A DNA stretch of 64,000 bases from Phyllostachys edulis. Lineage: Eukaryota; Streptophyta; Magnoliopsida; Poales; Poaceae. This document shows, piece after piece, positions 1 to 10,852 of this stretch. The notes under the pieces are model-generated. The model was given only the letters and a program-made list of their open reading frames with translations. It was not told where the DNA came from and made no database searches. The stretch is taken from NCBI GenBank assembly GCA_036346405.1, contig CM070553.1, positions 72,170,976 to 72,234,975 on the forward strand, in the 5' to 3' direction. Each line of letters starts with the position of its first letter. Within the stretch, counting starts at the first letter, position 1. The position numbers and the translations under genes were made by a program.

Positions 1-180
1 GAGTCAAGCATATCAATTGACCAAAGAGGAGCTTGATTATTTTTATCCTGTAGAATTGAACATTGTGGAGCACACCCAGGAGTTGAAGAGCAAGGATGAC
101 GACATTGAAAAGCTGGAAAGGTTATTGGGGAGAAGTCACAGAGGATTGCTACTCTGCAGAGTGAGATAACTTCCCTCCAG
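1..180 (+). pseudogene. Broken exon of an unrecognised plant coiled-coil protein
   Basis: Frame 2 reads open for about 45 codons with a charged, coiled-coil-like composition (ELKSKDDDIEKLERLLG). Loss of one base in the GGGG run near 137-140 then shifts the frame. After the shift the text again looks like coiled coil (IATLQSEITSLQ), which supports a real exon with one frameshift. The exon ends at CCAG followed by GTGATC, a possible splice donor at 181. The start lies outside the window. I do not recognise the family with confidence. It is either the remains of the host gene into which the Helitron at 263 landed, or another captured fragment. Confidence 0.4.
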
Positions 181-262
181 GTGATCCATTAATGAAGACA
201 ATACTTTTTAGCATTTTATTTTGTATCCCGTGGAAGTAATTATGCTCATTTACTACTGCATA
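181..262. other. Short AT-rich gap, likely intron remnant
   Basis: AT-rich sequence follows the possible splice donor at 181 and ends at the A that precedes the Helitron-like TC at 263. I see no gene in it. Confidence 0.3.
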
Positions 263-299
263 TCTCTACTATTTAAATATTAGAGTTTACCGTCGTCCG

Positions 300-995
300 T
301 CCTCCCACCATCGTTCGGGTCCGTCCGATCGATGAGTGGACCAGATCCGCTCACGTGGGGAGCAACCGCAGGGGGAAATCATCCCATCGCCCTGCCCCTC
401 AACCCGAACTGCTTCTCTCGCCCACCACGTTGTGCACCCCTCCTCGCACCGCCCCAACCCCCGCAGCCCACCTCCCACGGCTGGCTCATCCGCCACGACT
501 GCTCCTTCGAGGACGCCCATGGCATGCCTCTCCCCGTCCTCCCCCTCCCTCCTCTTCGCAGGCCTCGTCTCATCGCTCGTGTCTAGCTAACTATCGTCGC
601 CTCTTCCTCTGATCTCGACACAGGGGCGGCCGCTCAGCAATCGTGGTGCACCGATTCTTCTGGACCCGGCAAGCAAGCAATGTCACCATAGTGATCCACC
701 CGGGCGCTGAGACCTACTACCACCACGCCAGTGGTGCGCCCTAAGCCGCTGCCCTCCTCCGACCACCGGCGTGGAATTATACTTTGATCATGGGCGCTCG
801 TCTTTGTTCCATGATTGTTGATTGTGGAGTCTCTGCGATTAATTCCAGGTGATTGCTTTGGAATTGCCGGCTCATTTGGAGTATTTTGAGTAGTATATTC
901 ATGTAACCTTTGTCAAAACCTCCATACCACTGATCTTTTCAACCTTTGTAACAACATACCCATGTTTCTTACAAACATACCCTTGTTTCTTGTAG
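300..995 (+). promoter_or_regulatory. GC-rich leader and 5'-UTR intron of the captured gene
   Basis: Bases 300-780 are C-rich on the plus strand and give several overlapping short open frames with no shared family, typical of a grass 5' UTR. A possible donor (CCAG then GTGATTG) lies near 848. A T-rich stretch ends in TTTCTTGTAG at 995, just before the ATG at 996. This fits a leader exon, one intron inside the 5' UTR, and a start codon at the beginning of the next exon. Assignment is by inference from splice-like borders. Confidence 0.4.
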
Positions 996-3088
996 ATGGA
1001 CCGCATGAGGAGAATTGCTAGAATAGGCAAGGCTAAGGTCCCATCCGCAGTTCAGAAAGATAAAGATGAGAGCATAGTTTTCTTCAGGGAGCTGTACAAG
1101 CATGAGAAAGATAGGGATGTGAACCGCCTAGAACCAATGTACTCTATTGAGTTTGACAATATCCAAGGTGAGATCTTTGGCCCCTGCAGACCTTTTCCTA
1201 TGAATGTTATTTTTTGGGGTGAAACAATTCCTATGAATGTTATTTTTTTTTTGGGGGGGGGGGAAAGTTCCTATGAATGTTGTCAGGAATGTTCATGAAT
1301 AATACCCATATTCCATAATCTTTTCAACTGACTAGCCATGATTCATGAATATGGATTTTTTTTATGATACACCCAGATTAATTTGAAGCATCCATTTTGT
1401 TTGATAAAATGGTTGATAGTCTAATTACCTCATAGGAGGTAATAGGTTATCTATTGCCATTCAAAGGCTACTATTGTCAATTACGACAGAGGAGATAGGA
1501 AACAAATCACATTTGGGCATCTGTCATTAAATGCATGGCTACTAATAAGGTAAATATTTAGTAACAATAATATCACTTGCTATATTATACTGTGCAAAAT
1601 TATTTTGTAATTCAACTTCGTCAGATACTTGTACCTTCCTACTGGGTTCAGAATATAATGAAACATTGTATCTTGTCACTAAAATTCCAAATCTGGTATT
1701 AAAGTTCTGATATTCTCATTTCCTGTTTGTTTTATAACTCCAATTTATAATGGAATTTTATATGTCAAATTGAAAAACCAAGTCAAAATATATTGTTTTA
1801 CTTCATGGAGGTTGATCTCAACTAATTCATGTTTAAAGAACGCCAAATATTCACTGCAGCGTTTGTGTTCCTAGCACTGTAGTGTTTGTGTTCATGGAGC
1901 TCTCATGAATAACCATATGTAATTTTGGTTCAAACTCACTGCAGTGTTTCACTATAATAGGTGGTCATGTGAGCAAGCTTCCCTCAGGGAAGAGAGATTT
2001 CCTTGTACCAGTGGACGACAAGCATGACTATGACTGGTAGGTCAAGATTTTACAGAGTCTAGACTCTAGAACATATGCATGAACTATTGGAATTGGTTCT
2101 TAGAAGGATACTTCATTTCAGGCTGAAGACTCCTCTAGCTACACCAATTGCTTTCTCTCCTTGAGATGGAAGCGGACTCCTCTGAAATGGTTTTCCAAAA
2201 GGAGCCGCCAACCCCACGACCAGCTTAAACCTTGACTTCAAGGGTATCTTTGAATGCTAAAAATCCTATAAGCCTATTTATTCCTCATTTGCAAACTACG
2301 TCTCAAGAATTTGCTAGCAATTTGGAGTTTATCTTTCTCCTGATCTCTGTCTATGACAGCTCTTAGGCAAGTCAAAGGTAACTAAAACATCTGTGAAGTT
2401 AGCATCACCTACAGCTGACCCTTCGTTAAAGAAAAACTTCTTCAGAGGTGCTCCAGCCATCTCCAAAGAGAAGAGCCAACCTTACACAATAGATAAGAGA
2501 TCAACTTACACAGCTCTAACGAGCAGTAGCGTATGCGATTCTTTGCAACTCATCGCTGTCACTACAAGTGCAAGAAAGAAACACCGTGACAAAAGCTATG
2601 CAAGCCAAGGCAATATTACAAGTGCAGTCAAGAGAGTGACAAACCCACAAGTCCCTTACAAGGCACCAAAGAATCTACTCGCAATTGGATCCATATTTGC
2701 GCGCCATGCGACATTGATGGCGAAAGCTCGATCGAGAGATCCTGCATTGTGTATAGATGCTAAACTAGAAAGCGGCAGGACAAGGAGGCAGTCATGTCCA
2801 CCGGCTACGACGAGAGGTATCAAGGAGCTACAGTTAGATGGCAAATAGAATGTTCTACCAACAAAAGGGAAGGCTGGCAGTGAATGTCTTAAAACATTCG
2901 ATGTTTCATTTTTTTAGGTCCCGTCGTAATTCTGAAAAGATCCTTGAAATTTGCAGGTACTTGGAGTGAAGAAAAGAGAAGTATCTATTGGCTCTGGTTC
3001 TAAATCAAGGGAAAAAGTTGTACTGGTGCAAGATGCGACGCTTGAAGGTGTTTTTGATGCTTTAAAGAAGGCGTGTAATTCTACATGA
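996..3088 (+). pseudogene. Decayed plant gene with KHDYDWLKTP motif (BPP/mucin-like family)
   Basis: Exon 1 (996-1167) starts MDRMRRIARIGKAKV and ends at a GTGAG donor. Exon 2 (1961-2036) gives KLPSGKRDFLVPVDDKHDYDW between an AG acceptor and a GTAGGT donor. Exon 3 starts at 2122 with LKTP. Intron phases agree at both joins. The KHDYDWL(K/L)TPP block is the hallmark of a plant family of basic, Ser/Pro-rich proteins, some described as microtubule-associated (family knowledge, from memory). In exon 3 the frame is lost: a TGA lies at 2162-2164, and one extra base near 2147 would explain it; a TAA follows near 2226. A further open stretch (about 2360-2848) ends with RRQSCPPATTRG, which fits the C-terminal half of the family. 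A last open block (2957-3088) after TTTGCAG ends with TGA; I am unsure it belongs to the same gene. Most likely a captured, non-functional copy. Confidence 0.6.
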
Positions 3089-3094
3089 TGTATG

Positions 3095-3119
3095 CTAAAT
3101 GTGTAAATTACACATTTAG
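3095..3119. repeat. Perfect 25-bp palindrome after the last stop codon
   Basis: CTAAATGTGTAA, one central A, then TTACACATTTAG: twelve paired bases with no mismatch, seven bases after the TGA that ends the captured gene. It could form a hairpin in RNA or a cruciform in DNA. Origin unknown. Confidence 0.75.
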
Positions 3120-3160
3120 TGATGCGTATAAAAGATGAATTGTCTTTTTTATATAAAAAA

Positions 3161-3188
3161 CTAGTCAGGTGCCCGTGCGTTGTAACGG
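3161..3188 (-). repeat. Helitron 3' terminus with hairpin
   Basis: Read on the minus strand, this is CCGT, TACAACGC, ACGG, GCACCTGA, CTAG. The CCGT/ACGG arms form the small terminal hairpin, and the whole fits the published grass Helitron 3' consensus at every defined position as I recall it. The following base is T. Confidence 0.8.
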
Positions 3189-4722
3189 AAACACATATTT
3201 CAAACCAAATAATTCTCTATCGTGTGAAGCGTACCAAGCTAAAGCTTTCTAAATGGGCAAGTCTAGAGGTCTCCATGGAAATTTTCAATACAGTTATGAA
3301 TGCAAAGCAACTACGCATTGCATTCCATGGCTCAATTTTTTTTTTAAAAAAAACTCTCAAACTGCTGTTCAAAGCAAGAAAAAAAAGTAATAAAATGAGA
3401 AAACTTACTACCATCATTTGGAAAGAACATTGCCCACATATGGTCATGAGATTCACTGATTCATAAAAAAATTGAAATGAAAACAGGCGAAATAAATTTG
3501 AAGCATTAAGTGACAATATATCAATCCATCCACAAATATAATGGCTCATTTTCATGGCCAGTTTGCTCATATTAGTTATTTTTTCAAAGTCCAAAGAAGA
3601 AAAAAAATCGAAAATCGAAAATTCTTTCCAAAACATTTGGGAGAGTTCAACACCTACTATTGCCAAATAATTTCAGCTATGAGCTGACATAAACAATTGA
3701 ATCATTTACAACTTATTGTAAGGTGGCACATGTGGTACAGTGATAGCTAAGTTTTTTTAAACCAGGAAAAGAATGCTGAATTTATTTTGCACCATAAAGC
3801 ACAATCACACGGGCTTGCTTCATCATCTCACATCCCAAAGTTTCCATGACGACCAACAAAGTGGCTGTTGACCTCAACCATCTTGGATCTGGAACTTATG
3901 CCTCGACACCAGGGGCATCTTGCTACTTCTCAGCCCCTCACAGTGCTAACTCTCACCCTCTTCTTGGACCGGGATGGCATTAGTCCTGGAAAATCTGCGC
4001 ATAAGAACTAAAATTGCTCAAATCAAGAACTGAATACATCAAGAATTTAGGGAATTGGAGTTCATAAGTATACTTGCACATCATTTATTAGCAAACATTT
4101 AATTTCCCTTGAATGCTCCCTCATATACTGCATATCTAGTTATATCTACTGCATCTCTTAGTATGCTATCTCAATAAAGGACATAATGGTAGAAATATGC
4201 AAAACCCTGCAAAACAATAAACATTTTAAATCAATAAACCTATGGATGGTTGCAAACCCATACTAGATTTCTCATAATTAGAAAAATACTTGCAATCATG
4301 TGATCAGATAAAAAATTACATCATTCAAAAAAAATAAATTTTGGTATCTCTTACTATGACTAAGGAACTAACAACTAAGAGAGCAAGAATTCAATGAGAA
4401 AGTGCAAACTGCAACAGTAGATAACCACTTAACATTATAGGTACATCTAATTGCTCATATCTTAACTCTTAAGCCACTCATGTCGAACTTGTCAAGTTTT
4501 ACAGTAGCTAAAATAGAATTATATATCAAACAATCTCTGCTCAATGTTTAACTCCAAAAAATATATTTAATGGTGCCACCTGAGTACCACCTGCACTCAC
4601 TAGACTGGTTTTTGGATTGGTATTGAGGGAGGCATTGCCAAAATGGACGAACGGTGGGACAGTACAACTCATCACGTGGCAAGGGCTGGAGGGGAAGATC
4701 GTACCTCTGTAGGAACTATAAT
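3189..4722. other. Helitron interior, no gene seen
   Basis: AT-rich sequence. Open frames on both strands (for example 3119-3466 plus and 3217-3666 minus) overlap each other and have low-complexity composition with no motif. A slightly richer patch at 3800-3990 might be an exon remnant, but I cannot assign it. Confidence 0.4.
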
Positions 4723-4969
4723 TACCACTCCATCTTTTTACTTGACATTTTTTACTTTTCGCGGTCTTCAAGATGTGGCTTTGACTATTATTTTTTATAA
4801 CTTTACATTAAGATGTACTAATAAAATTATAATATTATGGAAGTATTTTTAACGAAAATCTAATTGTATAATTTTTATATGGTCAATCTAGATAGTTTTA
4901 AATCTATTGGTGGAAAGTTTGATAGTACACAGATTCTAGAAAGTCAAGTAAAAAAGAATGGAGGGAGTA
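4723..4969. mobile_element. Stowaway-like MITE
   Basis: The right end, read inward, is TA then CTCCCTCCATTCTTTTTT, close to the Stowaway terminal consensus CTCCCTCCGTT. The left end is TA then CCACTCCATCTTTTTACTTG, and the two inner arms both continue ACTTGAC. Terminal inverted repeats of about 25 bp, a TA on each side, a length near 247 bp and an AT-rich interior without coding all fit a Tc1/mariner-related MITE. The left arm is the more diverged. Confidence 0.75.
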
Positions 4970-5333
4970 GTTTGCACACCCCCCCCCACGTTATTGTGCG
5001 CGTTGAGAAGCTAAGCAGGTATCCAACAAAGTGTGAAGTAAAAATTCCATAAGAACAAAACAAACATGATAGATCACCTGTTTCATGCTACATGGCGACA
5101 AAAGTACACACCAATCAACCTGTAAAAAGGTTCACCCTTCAAAATATCATGATCATGCATTTTATATAGATTTATTTGTCTCTACCTACAACATATCATC
5201 CCTAAAGCTTTTTTTGTATTACCAAACAAAGAGCATAACTCACAAGAGAAGACACATGATCTACTGATATGCTAATATAGTTTCGTAGCACTTTTCGTTT
5301 AACAATAAATCAGTGAGCTTCTAAAGATATTTT
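4970..5333. other. Helitron interior, no gene seen
   Basis: AT-rich sequence with a C homopolymer at about 4980-4986. No coding sequence or known repeat recognised. Confidence 0.4.
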
Positions 5334-6048
5334 AACCCAGCATAGGTTTGTGCCTTAAGCAGGTACTGCCAGAAGAAAGCTGTGACGACCCACCCCGTGA
5401 TGTACCGCAAGAGGTCCGGGAGGACCATTTTTTTTTGCGCCAAGTCACCACGGAAGGATGTGGTAGCACCGCATGAAGCTTTACCGAGGAGGTGCCAGAC
5501 CTCCCAGAGGTCTTGCACCTCCCGGAGGTCTTGGTCATGCCATCGACCTCCCAGAGGTCTTGAGGACCTCCCGGAGGTCGTGGCCGCCACCGCCTCAGTA
5601 GCACCTCCAGCACATCACCAAGAGAGGTCCGGGACCTCCCAGCTAAGTCCGTGGGACCTCCTGGTGGTCCCGCCTCAGTGCATCCGAGCTAGTCCCGTGA
5701 CAAGCGAGCTAGCTCGCACAAGAACACAAGCCAATACCACAACCACGAGGTCAAACAAAGATGAAGCGCACAAATTAAACTTTATATAATAGGACCTTAT
5801 GGTCAAGCTTGTTAACAAGAGGTCTCGCCATCGAGGGCTTACAAAACCAACGAGGACTTACAATCTGGCGACAAGGAGCTCTAGGGCTCAAACACCAAAA
5901 CACGCAGCCATCCAACAAGCACCACAAGTCAGCCGGGTGGACGACGTCCTAGGCATCTTAGTCGTCGAAGAACTCCTCCTCGAAGAGGTCTGCACTGCCC
6001 TGCACTTGGTCATCCTCATAATCTGCTTTGACACAGGGCTTAAGCCAT

Positions 6049-6067
6049 GAGTACTTGGAATGTACTC
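6049..6067 (-). other. Conserved hairpin, giant LTR copy A
   Basis: GAGTAC, a 7-base loop, GTACTC. One of six copies at equivalent places in the giant LTRs here; other copies have GAGCAC with GTGCTC. Confidence 0.7.
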
Positions 6068-6484
6068 AGCAAGTCACAGGGAGCAAAGATGCAATAATAT
6101 TCATGCAAGGACTTACCAATGGAGAGCTGTATGGTTAGTTTGCGCAAAGCCAAGTTTGACAATAATAGCAATAATAGATTGAAAGGCAGCAAGGTAAAAC
6201 CATAATACATAATACTTTTGATGTTTTAATAAAAGGTGGAGTGAGCACCAACTCACGGCCACAACCAAAAATTGGGGAGGTCTGATCACACCAAAGGCGA
6301 GTCCTCACCCAAAACCCACTCGAACACCCATTCCAGAGGTCCGAACCAACCCCGACCACTACTCCGAGCCAACCTTGACCCCTCTGGAGCCGGCCAAGGT
6401 CTCTTGAGGCAAAGCCAAAGCATCTCATGGAAGTGTCCATGGCACAAGCTTTTGAAACATCTACCCCTTGCACCATTTCACCGA

Positions 6485-6556
6485 GCATGTCCATGACCAA
6501 GGGCGTGGCTATTGAATAGATCTTTTACTCTGCAGAGGTGTACAACTTTACCCACA
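6485..6556 (-). repeat. Conserved U5-side block, copy A
   Basis: Begins GCATGTCCATGACC and runs through GGCTATTGAATAG to CTGCAGAGGTGTAC. The same block is found near 15740, 28219, 37718, 48374 and 56401, the most conserved part of these otherwise divergent LTRs. Confidence 0.75.
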
Positions 6557-7677
6557 ATCCACAATCTCTCTAGCGGGATGGGTTCCAGTCACCCTTGCTC
6601 ACTTCCTAAGGTGAGCGATCTAGAGCGCAGCAAGGCCTTTACAAAGCTTTGAACCGACTAGGATGCCCGCTAAGGTTTCGCAATCCTCCAAAGGTCTAGA
6701 AATCCACAGGGGTTATGGGGTGCCCCTCTTGTGCCAACGAATCACACGCTCAACCAAAACAGCCCCAAGCCATCTCATTGCTAATTATTCAGCCTGCACC
6801 ATTCCCATAAAATGATCTTGTGGTTGCACTAATTGGCCCGATTAAACAGACACAAAGTGAAGTCCTTAATTGTGCTAAGGCAAGACTTCCACAAACCAAG
6901 GTGCACAAACACCACTACTCACTCCTGCCTTCTTGCCTTAGCAAAACAATTGTATTAGCCCATGCCAAAAGACCACCCATCTGGCACACAAATTTTAACC
7001 AAGTGGTCTCACACCACAATCGACACAACTTAGGCATCCCGCCATAGCCGCTCAACAATGGCACCAACCACACATTTCATAACTTATTAGTCAAGATTAT
7101 TAGAGATGAAGCATGATACGCTCAAACCACGTTTTCTAAGCGAGGCTATATAAGACCTCGGCCCCATGTTGGCAAATAACAGAGAACACCAACTAAATTA
7201 TCCACCCTAAGGCTCACAAGGTGAACATGACAACATGATGGAGACAAGGTATAAAGGAGGCATAACGACAAGTAGGCAAGTAACTCTGTTCAAACCATTT
7301 TCTTATAAACATAGCCATGCATGATAATTTAAACCAAATACATTTGCAAAACTTGGTTCAAGATGATCAAAAGGAGGTCTCGTGGCTTGCCTTGGTCAAG
7401 CGGTGGAGAGCCTTCTGCAGCAAGAGCTGGGTCCAAGATCTCCTCGAACTCGTGATCTACACGTTCGCAAGAGAACCAAATAAGCAAAACCACACTAAGC
7501 TAGAGAACAACAAAAGAACCAAAAAGGAACTCAAACCAACTCAGCCAAAAGGAAACCAAGAGGCTTAACACCGCCTCAAAGAGCTCCTGGGGAGGGTCTC
7601 GCGCAAGGAAGAACCGAGCAGAGGAGGCAGGGAATGAAGAAATGAGTAAAAGATTACAAAGGCCTGCCCTCCCAGGC

Positions 7678-7685
7678 TATATATA
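7678..7685 (-). promoter_or_regulatory. Likely TATA box of giant LTR
   Basis: TATATATA in a GC-richer setting (GGC on one side, GCC on the other), at the same relative place as 29452-29459 in the sister LTR. The tandem repeats lie upstream of it in the sense of the element. Confidence 0.5.
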
Positions 7686-8099
7686 GCCGGAGTTGGTGGA
7701 GTGCACCAAGAAAAAGGTTCAATGACGTGTAGGCAATCGGGATAACTAGGGCAGGGCTTGCCCAAAAGAATTGAAATAAAGTACCTCAGATGTGACTGCA
7801 TTTAATGTGACCCGACACCTATTAAATGCGCATAGAGTTCTGAGGCAAGAGCAATAATTACAAGGTGAAGAGGGGTGGCAAGTGGGGCCGATCAAAAATG
7901 GTGCACCATCGGGTCAAAGAGGTGGCCCCACCAAAAGGGTCATTCCCGCCAAAGACCACCGCGAGGTCTGGGCAAGAGGTCCAAGACACTCAAGGGGAGG
8001 TCTCGACAGAGGTCCAAGGACTCAAGAGGAGGTCTGGACAAGAGGTCCTCAAAGCTCACAACGAGGAGGCCACGACACTCGGACCGCACAAGGGAGGTC

Positions 8100-8420
8100 T
8101 AAGGGTCAAGATTTCAAGGGAGGACCTCAACAGCCTAGATCAAAGGCGCAGGAGGTCTGACGAGTAGATCTCCAAAAGGAGATCTAACGGTCAAGATCTC
8201 AAGGGAGGACCTCAGCGGTCCTGGATCAAAGGCGTGAGGAGGTCTGACGAGTAGATCTCCAAAAGGGAGATCTAACGGTCAAGATCTCAAGGGAGGACCT
8301 CAGCGGTCCTGGATCAAAGGGCGCAGGAGGTCTGACGAGTAGATCTCCAAAAGGAGATCTAACGGTCAAGATCTCAAGGGAGGACCTCAGCGGTCCGGAT
8401 CAAAGGGCGCAGGAGGTCCC
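8100..8420. repeat. About 87-bp tandem repeat with MSA-like sites
   Basis: Three to four units, each holding GACGAGTAGATCTCC, TCTAACGGTCAAGATCTC and a GGAGGACCTCAGCGG segment. TCTAACGGTCA, an exact match to the plant MSA consensus (YCYAACGGYYA), occurs at 8183-8193, 8271-8281 and 8358-8368. Confidence 0.8.
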
Positions 8421-8599
8421 GACCAACAGAATATTCAAGGTTAGGAGGTGGTCTTTACAAAAGACCAAAGAAGGGCCGAGGAGGAGGTCTTGGACCTAAG
8501 GAGGTCGGAACCTTTGGATCCCACTAAAGGAGAACACAGACGGCTAAGATCTCCAGAGAGGAGGTCTTAAAGGCCGAGATCCTAACAAGGGAGGTCCGA

Positions 8600-9416
8600 G
8601 CGGCTAGATCTCAACAAGGGAGATCGAGAGGCTAGATCTCAACAAGGGAGGTCTGAGCGGCTAGATCTCAACAAGGGAGGTCTCGAGCGGCTAGATCTCA
8701 ACAAGGGAGGTCTGAGCGGCTAGATCTCAACAAGGGAGGTCTGAGTGCTAGATCTCAACAAGGGGATGTCTGAGCGGCTAGATCTCAACAAGGGAGGTCT
8801 GAGCGGCTAGATCTCAACAAGGGAGGTCTGAGCGGCTAGATCTCAACAAGGGAGGTCTGAGCGGCTAGATCTCGACAAGGGAGGTCTGAGCGGCTAGATC
8901 TCAACAAGGGGAGGTCTGAGCGGCTAGATCTCGACAAGGGAGGTCTGAGCGGCTAGATCTCGACAAGGGAGGTCTGAGCGGCTAGATCTCAACAAGGGAG
9001 GTCTGAAAGCGGCTAGATCTCGGCAAGGGAGGTCTGAGCGGCTAGATCTCGACAAGGGAGGTCTGAGCGGCTAGATCTCCACAAGGGGAGGTCTCGAGGC
9101 GGCTAGATCTCCTGAGGGAGGTCTGAGCGGCTAGATCTCGACAAGGGTAGGTCTGAGCGGCTAGATCTCGACAAGGGAGGTCTAAGCGGCTAGATCTCAA
9201 CAAGGGAGGTCTGAGCGGCTAGATCTCGACAAGGGAGGTCTCGGCTAGATCTCAACAAGGGAGGTCTGAGCGGCTAGATCTCAACAAGGGGAGGTCTGAG
9301 CGGCTAGATCTCAACAAGGGAGGTCTGAGCGGCTAGATCTCAACAAGGGGAGGTCTGAGCGGCTAGATCTCAACAAGGGAGGTCTGAGCGGCTAGATCTC
9401 AACAAGGGAGGTCTGA
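8600..9416. repeat. 29-bp tandem repeat array, about 28 copies
   Basis: The unit is GCGGCTAGATCT, CAACAAGG, GAGGTCTGA, repeated head to tail with small changes (CAACAAGG/CGACAAGG, one-base insertions). It lies in the presumed U3 of the solo LTR. Each unit holds a palindromic AGATCT. No spacers, so it is not a CRISPR array. Confidence 0.9.
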
Positions 9417-9834
9417 AGAAGCAAAACCAAGCGTGGCTTGGGGGGCCAAAGAGGTTTTGAAACACAAACCCGAGCTGGTCCTTGACAGAAAACCCCAAGC
9501 AAGGGAGAGGTTTGAGCAGAGGGGAGATGTGAGAGAGTGCGGACCTCAAAGAGATTCAAACCAACAAGGGAAGTTAAGAGAGAGAGAAGAGGCGAACCAG
9601 GGGCACACAGAAAGGCTTCAGAGAACCACAACCCGAGGGCGGCAAAGACACCACAGAGAGCCACAACCAGCAAGGAACACCAACAACGACTTAGTTAAGG
9701 TTTGATTAATTCCAATTGAACTCTCCAGATTCAAAAATCTCAGGTTAAGCTTTGGATTCTCAATAAAGCCAAATTGTTACTTTTATTTTGAAAACTTGGC
9801 AAGGACTTAAAAGAAAACGGGACGTTACAAAAGC

Positions 9835-10154
9835 ACAATGATGAACTATTGGACAAAGATAACCCAACATAGGTTTGTGCCTTAGGCTGGTATTGCTAGA
9901 AGAAAGCACAACGATTAACTGTTGGATGAAGGCAATGATGAAACCTCTGGTTCAATGGCAATAGAGGGAGCATGACAATGTGCAGACGTCAAATTCCTCT
10001 ACAAAAAAGGACATGCACTTTAGAAACTTGAACAATAGATTTCTCACATCAGTATGAAATACATGGTGTATGTCAACATTTGTATATTGTAGGAACTTGA
10101 AAGATAGGTCAATCATATTAGTATGGAATAAATGGTATATCATTTTAAACATAA
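9835..10154. other. Helitron interior, no gene seen
   Basis: Right half of the split tandem duplication, then AT-rich sequence with a loose internal repeat (CACATCAGTATGAAATACATGG and CATATTAGTATGGAATAAATGG in overlapping context, near 10045 and 10115). No coding sequence recognised. Confidence 0.4.
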
Positions 10155-10847
10155 TGACGGGGATTAAAATCTCTATGTATTACTTTAATACATAATAAAA
10201 GACCATATGTCTTCGTGATCGTAACCCCTAAGGCTAACGACCCATGTGGTCGTAAGGATTCCAGAGGTTACATAATACGTATCCTGGTCGGATAAGGTCC
10301 TTTACCCAGTCCCCGACCAGATGACTGCTCATAGAAGCAATGAACTAGCATTCGGATCTAACTCTGAGTATAATCCTTACCGTGTGATGAATGGAACACA
10401 TATCATATTTGCTCCATATCACGCGAAGTTTCATGTCCTAAGACACTGACAGCATCCACCATACGGTTGAGGGTCTTACAGACACACAACCGTCGAATGG
10501 TTGGTACTTTATCAACCGCTGCCTCGCTCCGAGCAGTTGTGGCATTTCCAACAGGCATCTCTTCAAGGAGCTACTGCCACCTCTTCGACGGTTATTTAAA
10601 TATGGAGCTCGGATGAGACGGAATTAGATTGAAGCACGGAAATCGGCATTAGATTCATGTTTCAAGTCTAATTCTACTAGATAGCAAGTACTACACTCAG
10701 TGTAATTAGGATTAGTCCACTGCCTTGTCGAGGGCACCCCCTGTAATAGCCAGTTCATAGCAATAAAGAGTAGTCTCATTCTCTCCCAAGAACTCTTTGC
10801 TATTTTTCTTTATTTATTTCGTAAGATCGGTGACTCGATCGTCGACA
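10155..10847 (+). mobile_element. Small solo LTR, target duplication CATAA
   Basis: Begins TGACGGGGATTAAAAT and ends ATCGTCGACA, flanked by CATAA at 10150-10154 and 10848-10852. It is 693 bp with no internal domain. A TATA-like TTATTTAAATA lies near 10590, and an AATAAAG near 10763 could be the poly(A) signal, so the sense strand is probably plus. The parent family is not identified; it is unrelated to the giant LTRs. Confidence 0.8.
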
Positions 10848-10852
10848 CATAA

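Larger units (their letters stand above)
263..3160 (+). mobile_element. Helitron-like element, sense strand; 5' end clear, 3' end not found
   Basis: TCTCTACTATTTAAA begins right after an A. This agrees with the grass Helitron 5' consensus (TCT, A/C, TA, C/T, TA) at all but one position. About 40 bp from here match the reverse complement of 34160-34205, so two elements of one family are present in opposite orientation. The interior carries a decayed plant gene with introns, the usual cargo of grass Helitrons. The expected 3' end (CGT stem, GCACG, CTAG) was not found on the plus strand, so the right limit given here is only the start of the next element. This Helitron may be truncated, or interrupted by the one at 3161. 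Confidence 0.5.
5381..9829 (-). mobile_element. Giant solo LTR (gypsy type), target duplication AAAGC
   Basis: The element begins TGTGACGACCC and ends GGACGTTACA. It is flanked by AAAGC at 5376-5380 and 9830-9834. It is 4449 bp long with no gag or pol coding, so it is a solo LTR left by recombination between two LTRs. In the sense of the related gypsy element it reads on the minus strand: U3 with tandem repeats at the right, a TATA box at 7678-7685, then R-U5 leftward. It shares a hairpin (6049-6067) and a conserved block (from 6485) with the other giant LTRs here. The 5' and 3' ends match those of 27281-31918, so the two are one subfamily. Confidence 0.85.
5334..9908. repeat. 73-bp tandem duplication split by a solo LTR
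   Basis: The segment before the LTR (5334-5380, containing CATAGGTTTGTGCCTTA) recurs at 9861-9908 with a few changes. Without the LTR and one target copy the two would start 73 bp apart, so the target was already a tandem duplication when the LTR arrived. Confidence 0.7.

Noticed and set aside
3161..3164. CTAG as the 3' end of the sense Helitron starting at 263
   Set aside because: The plus-strand sequence before it lacks the CGT stem and GCACG of this family; the minus-strand reading fits fully.
8600..9416. Regular 29-bp repeats resembling a CRISPR array
   Set aside because: No spacers between units, no cas genes, and the setting is a plant LTR.
9392..9705. Open frames on both strands at the right end of the 5381 solo LTR
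   Set aside because: Charged or hydrophobic low-complexity text within U3; nothing conserved with the sister LTR as protein.
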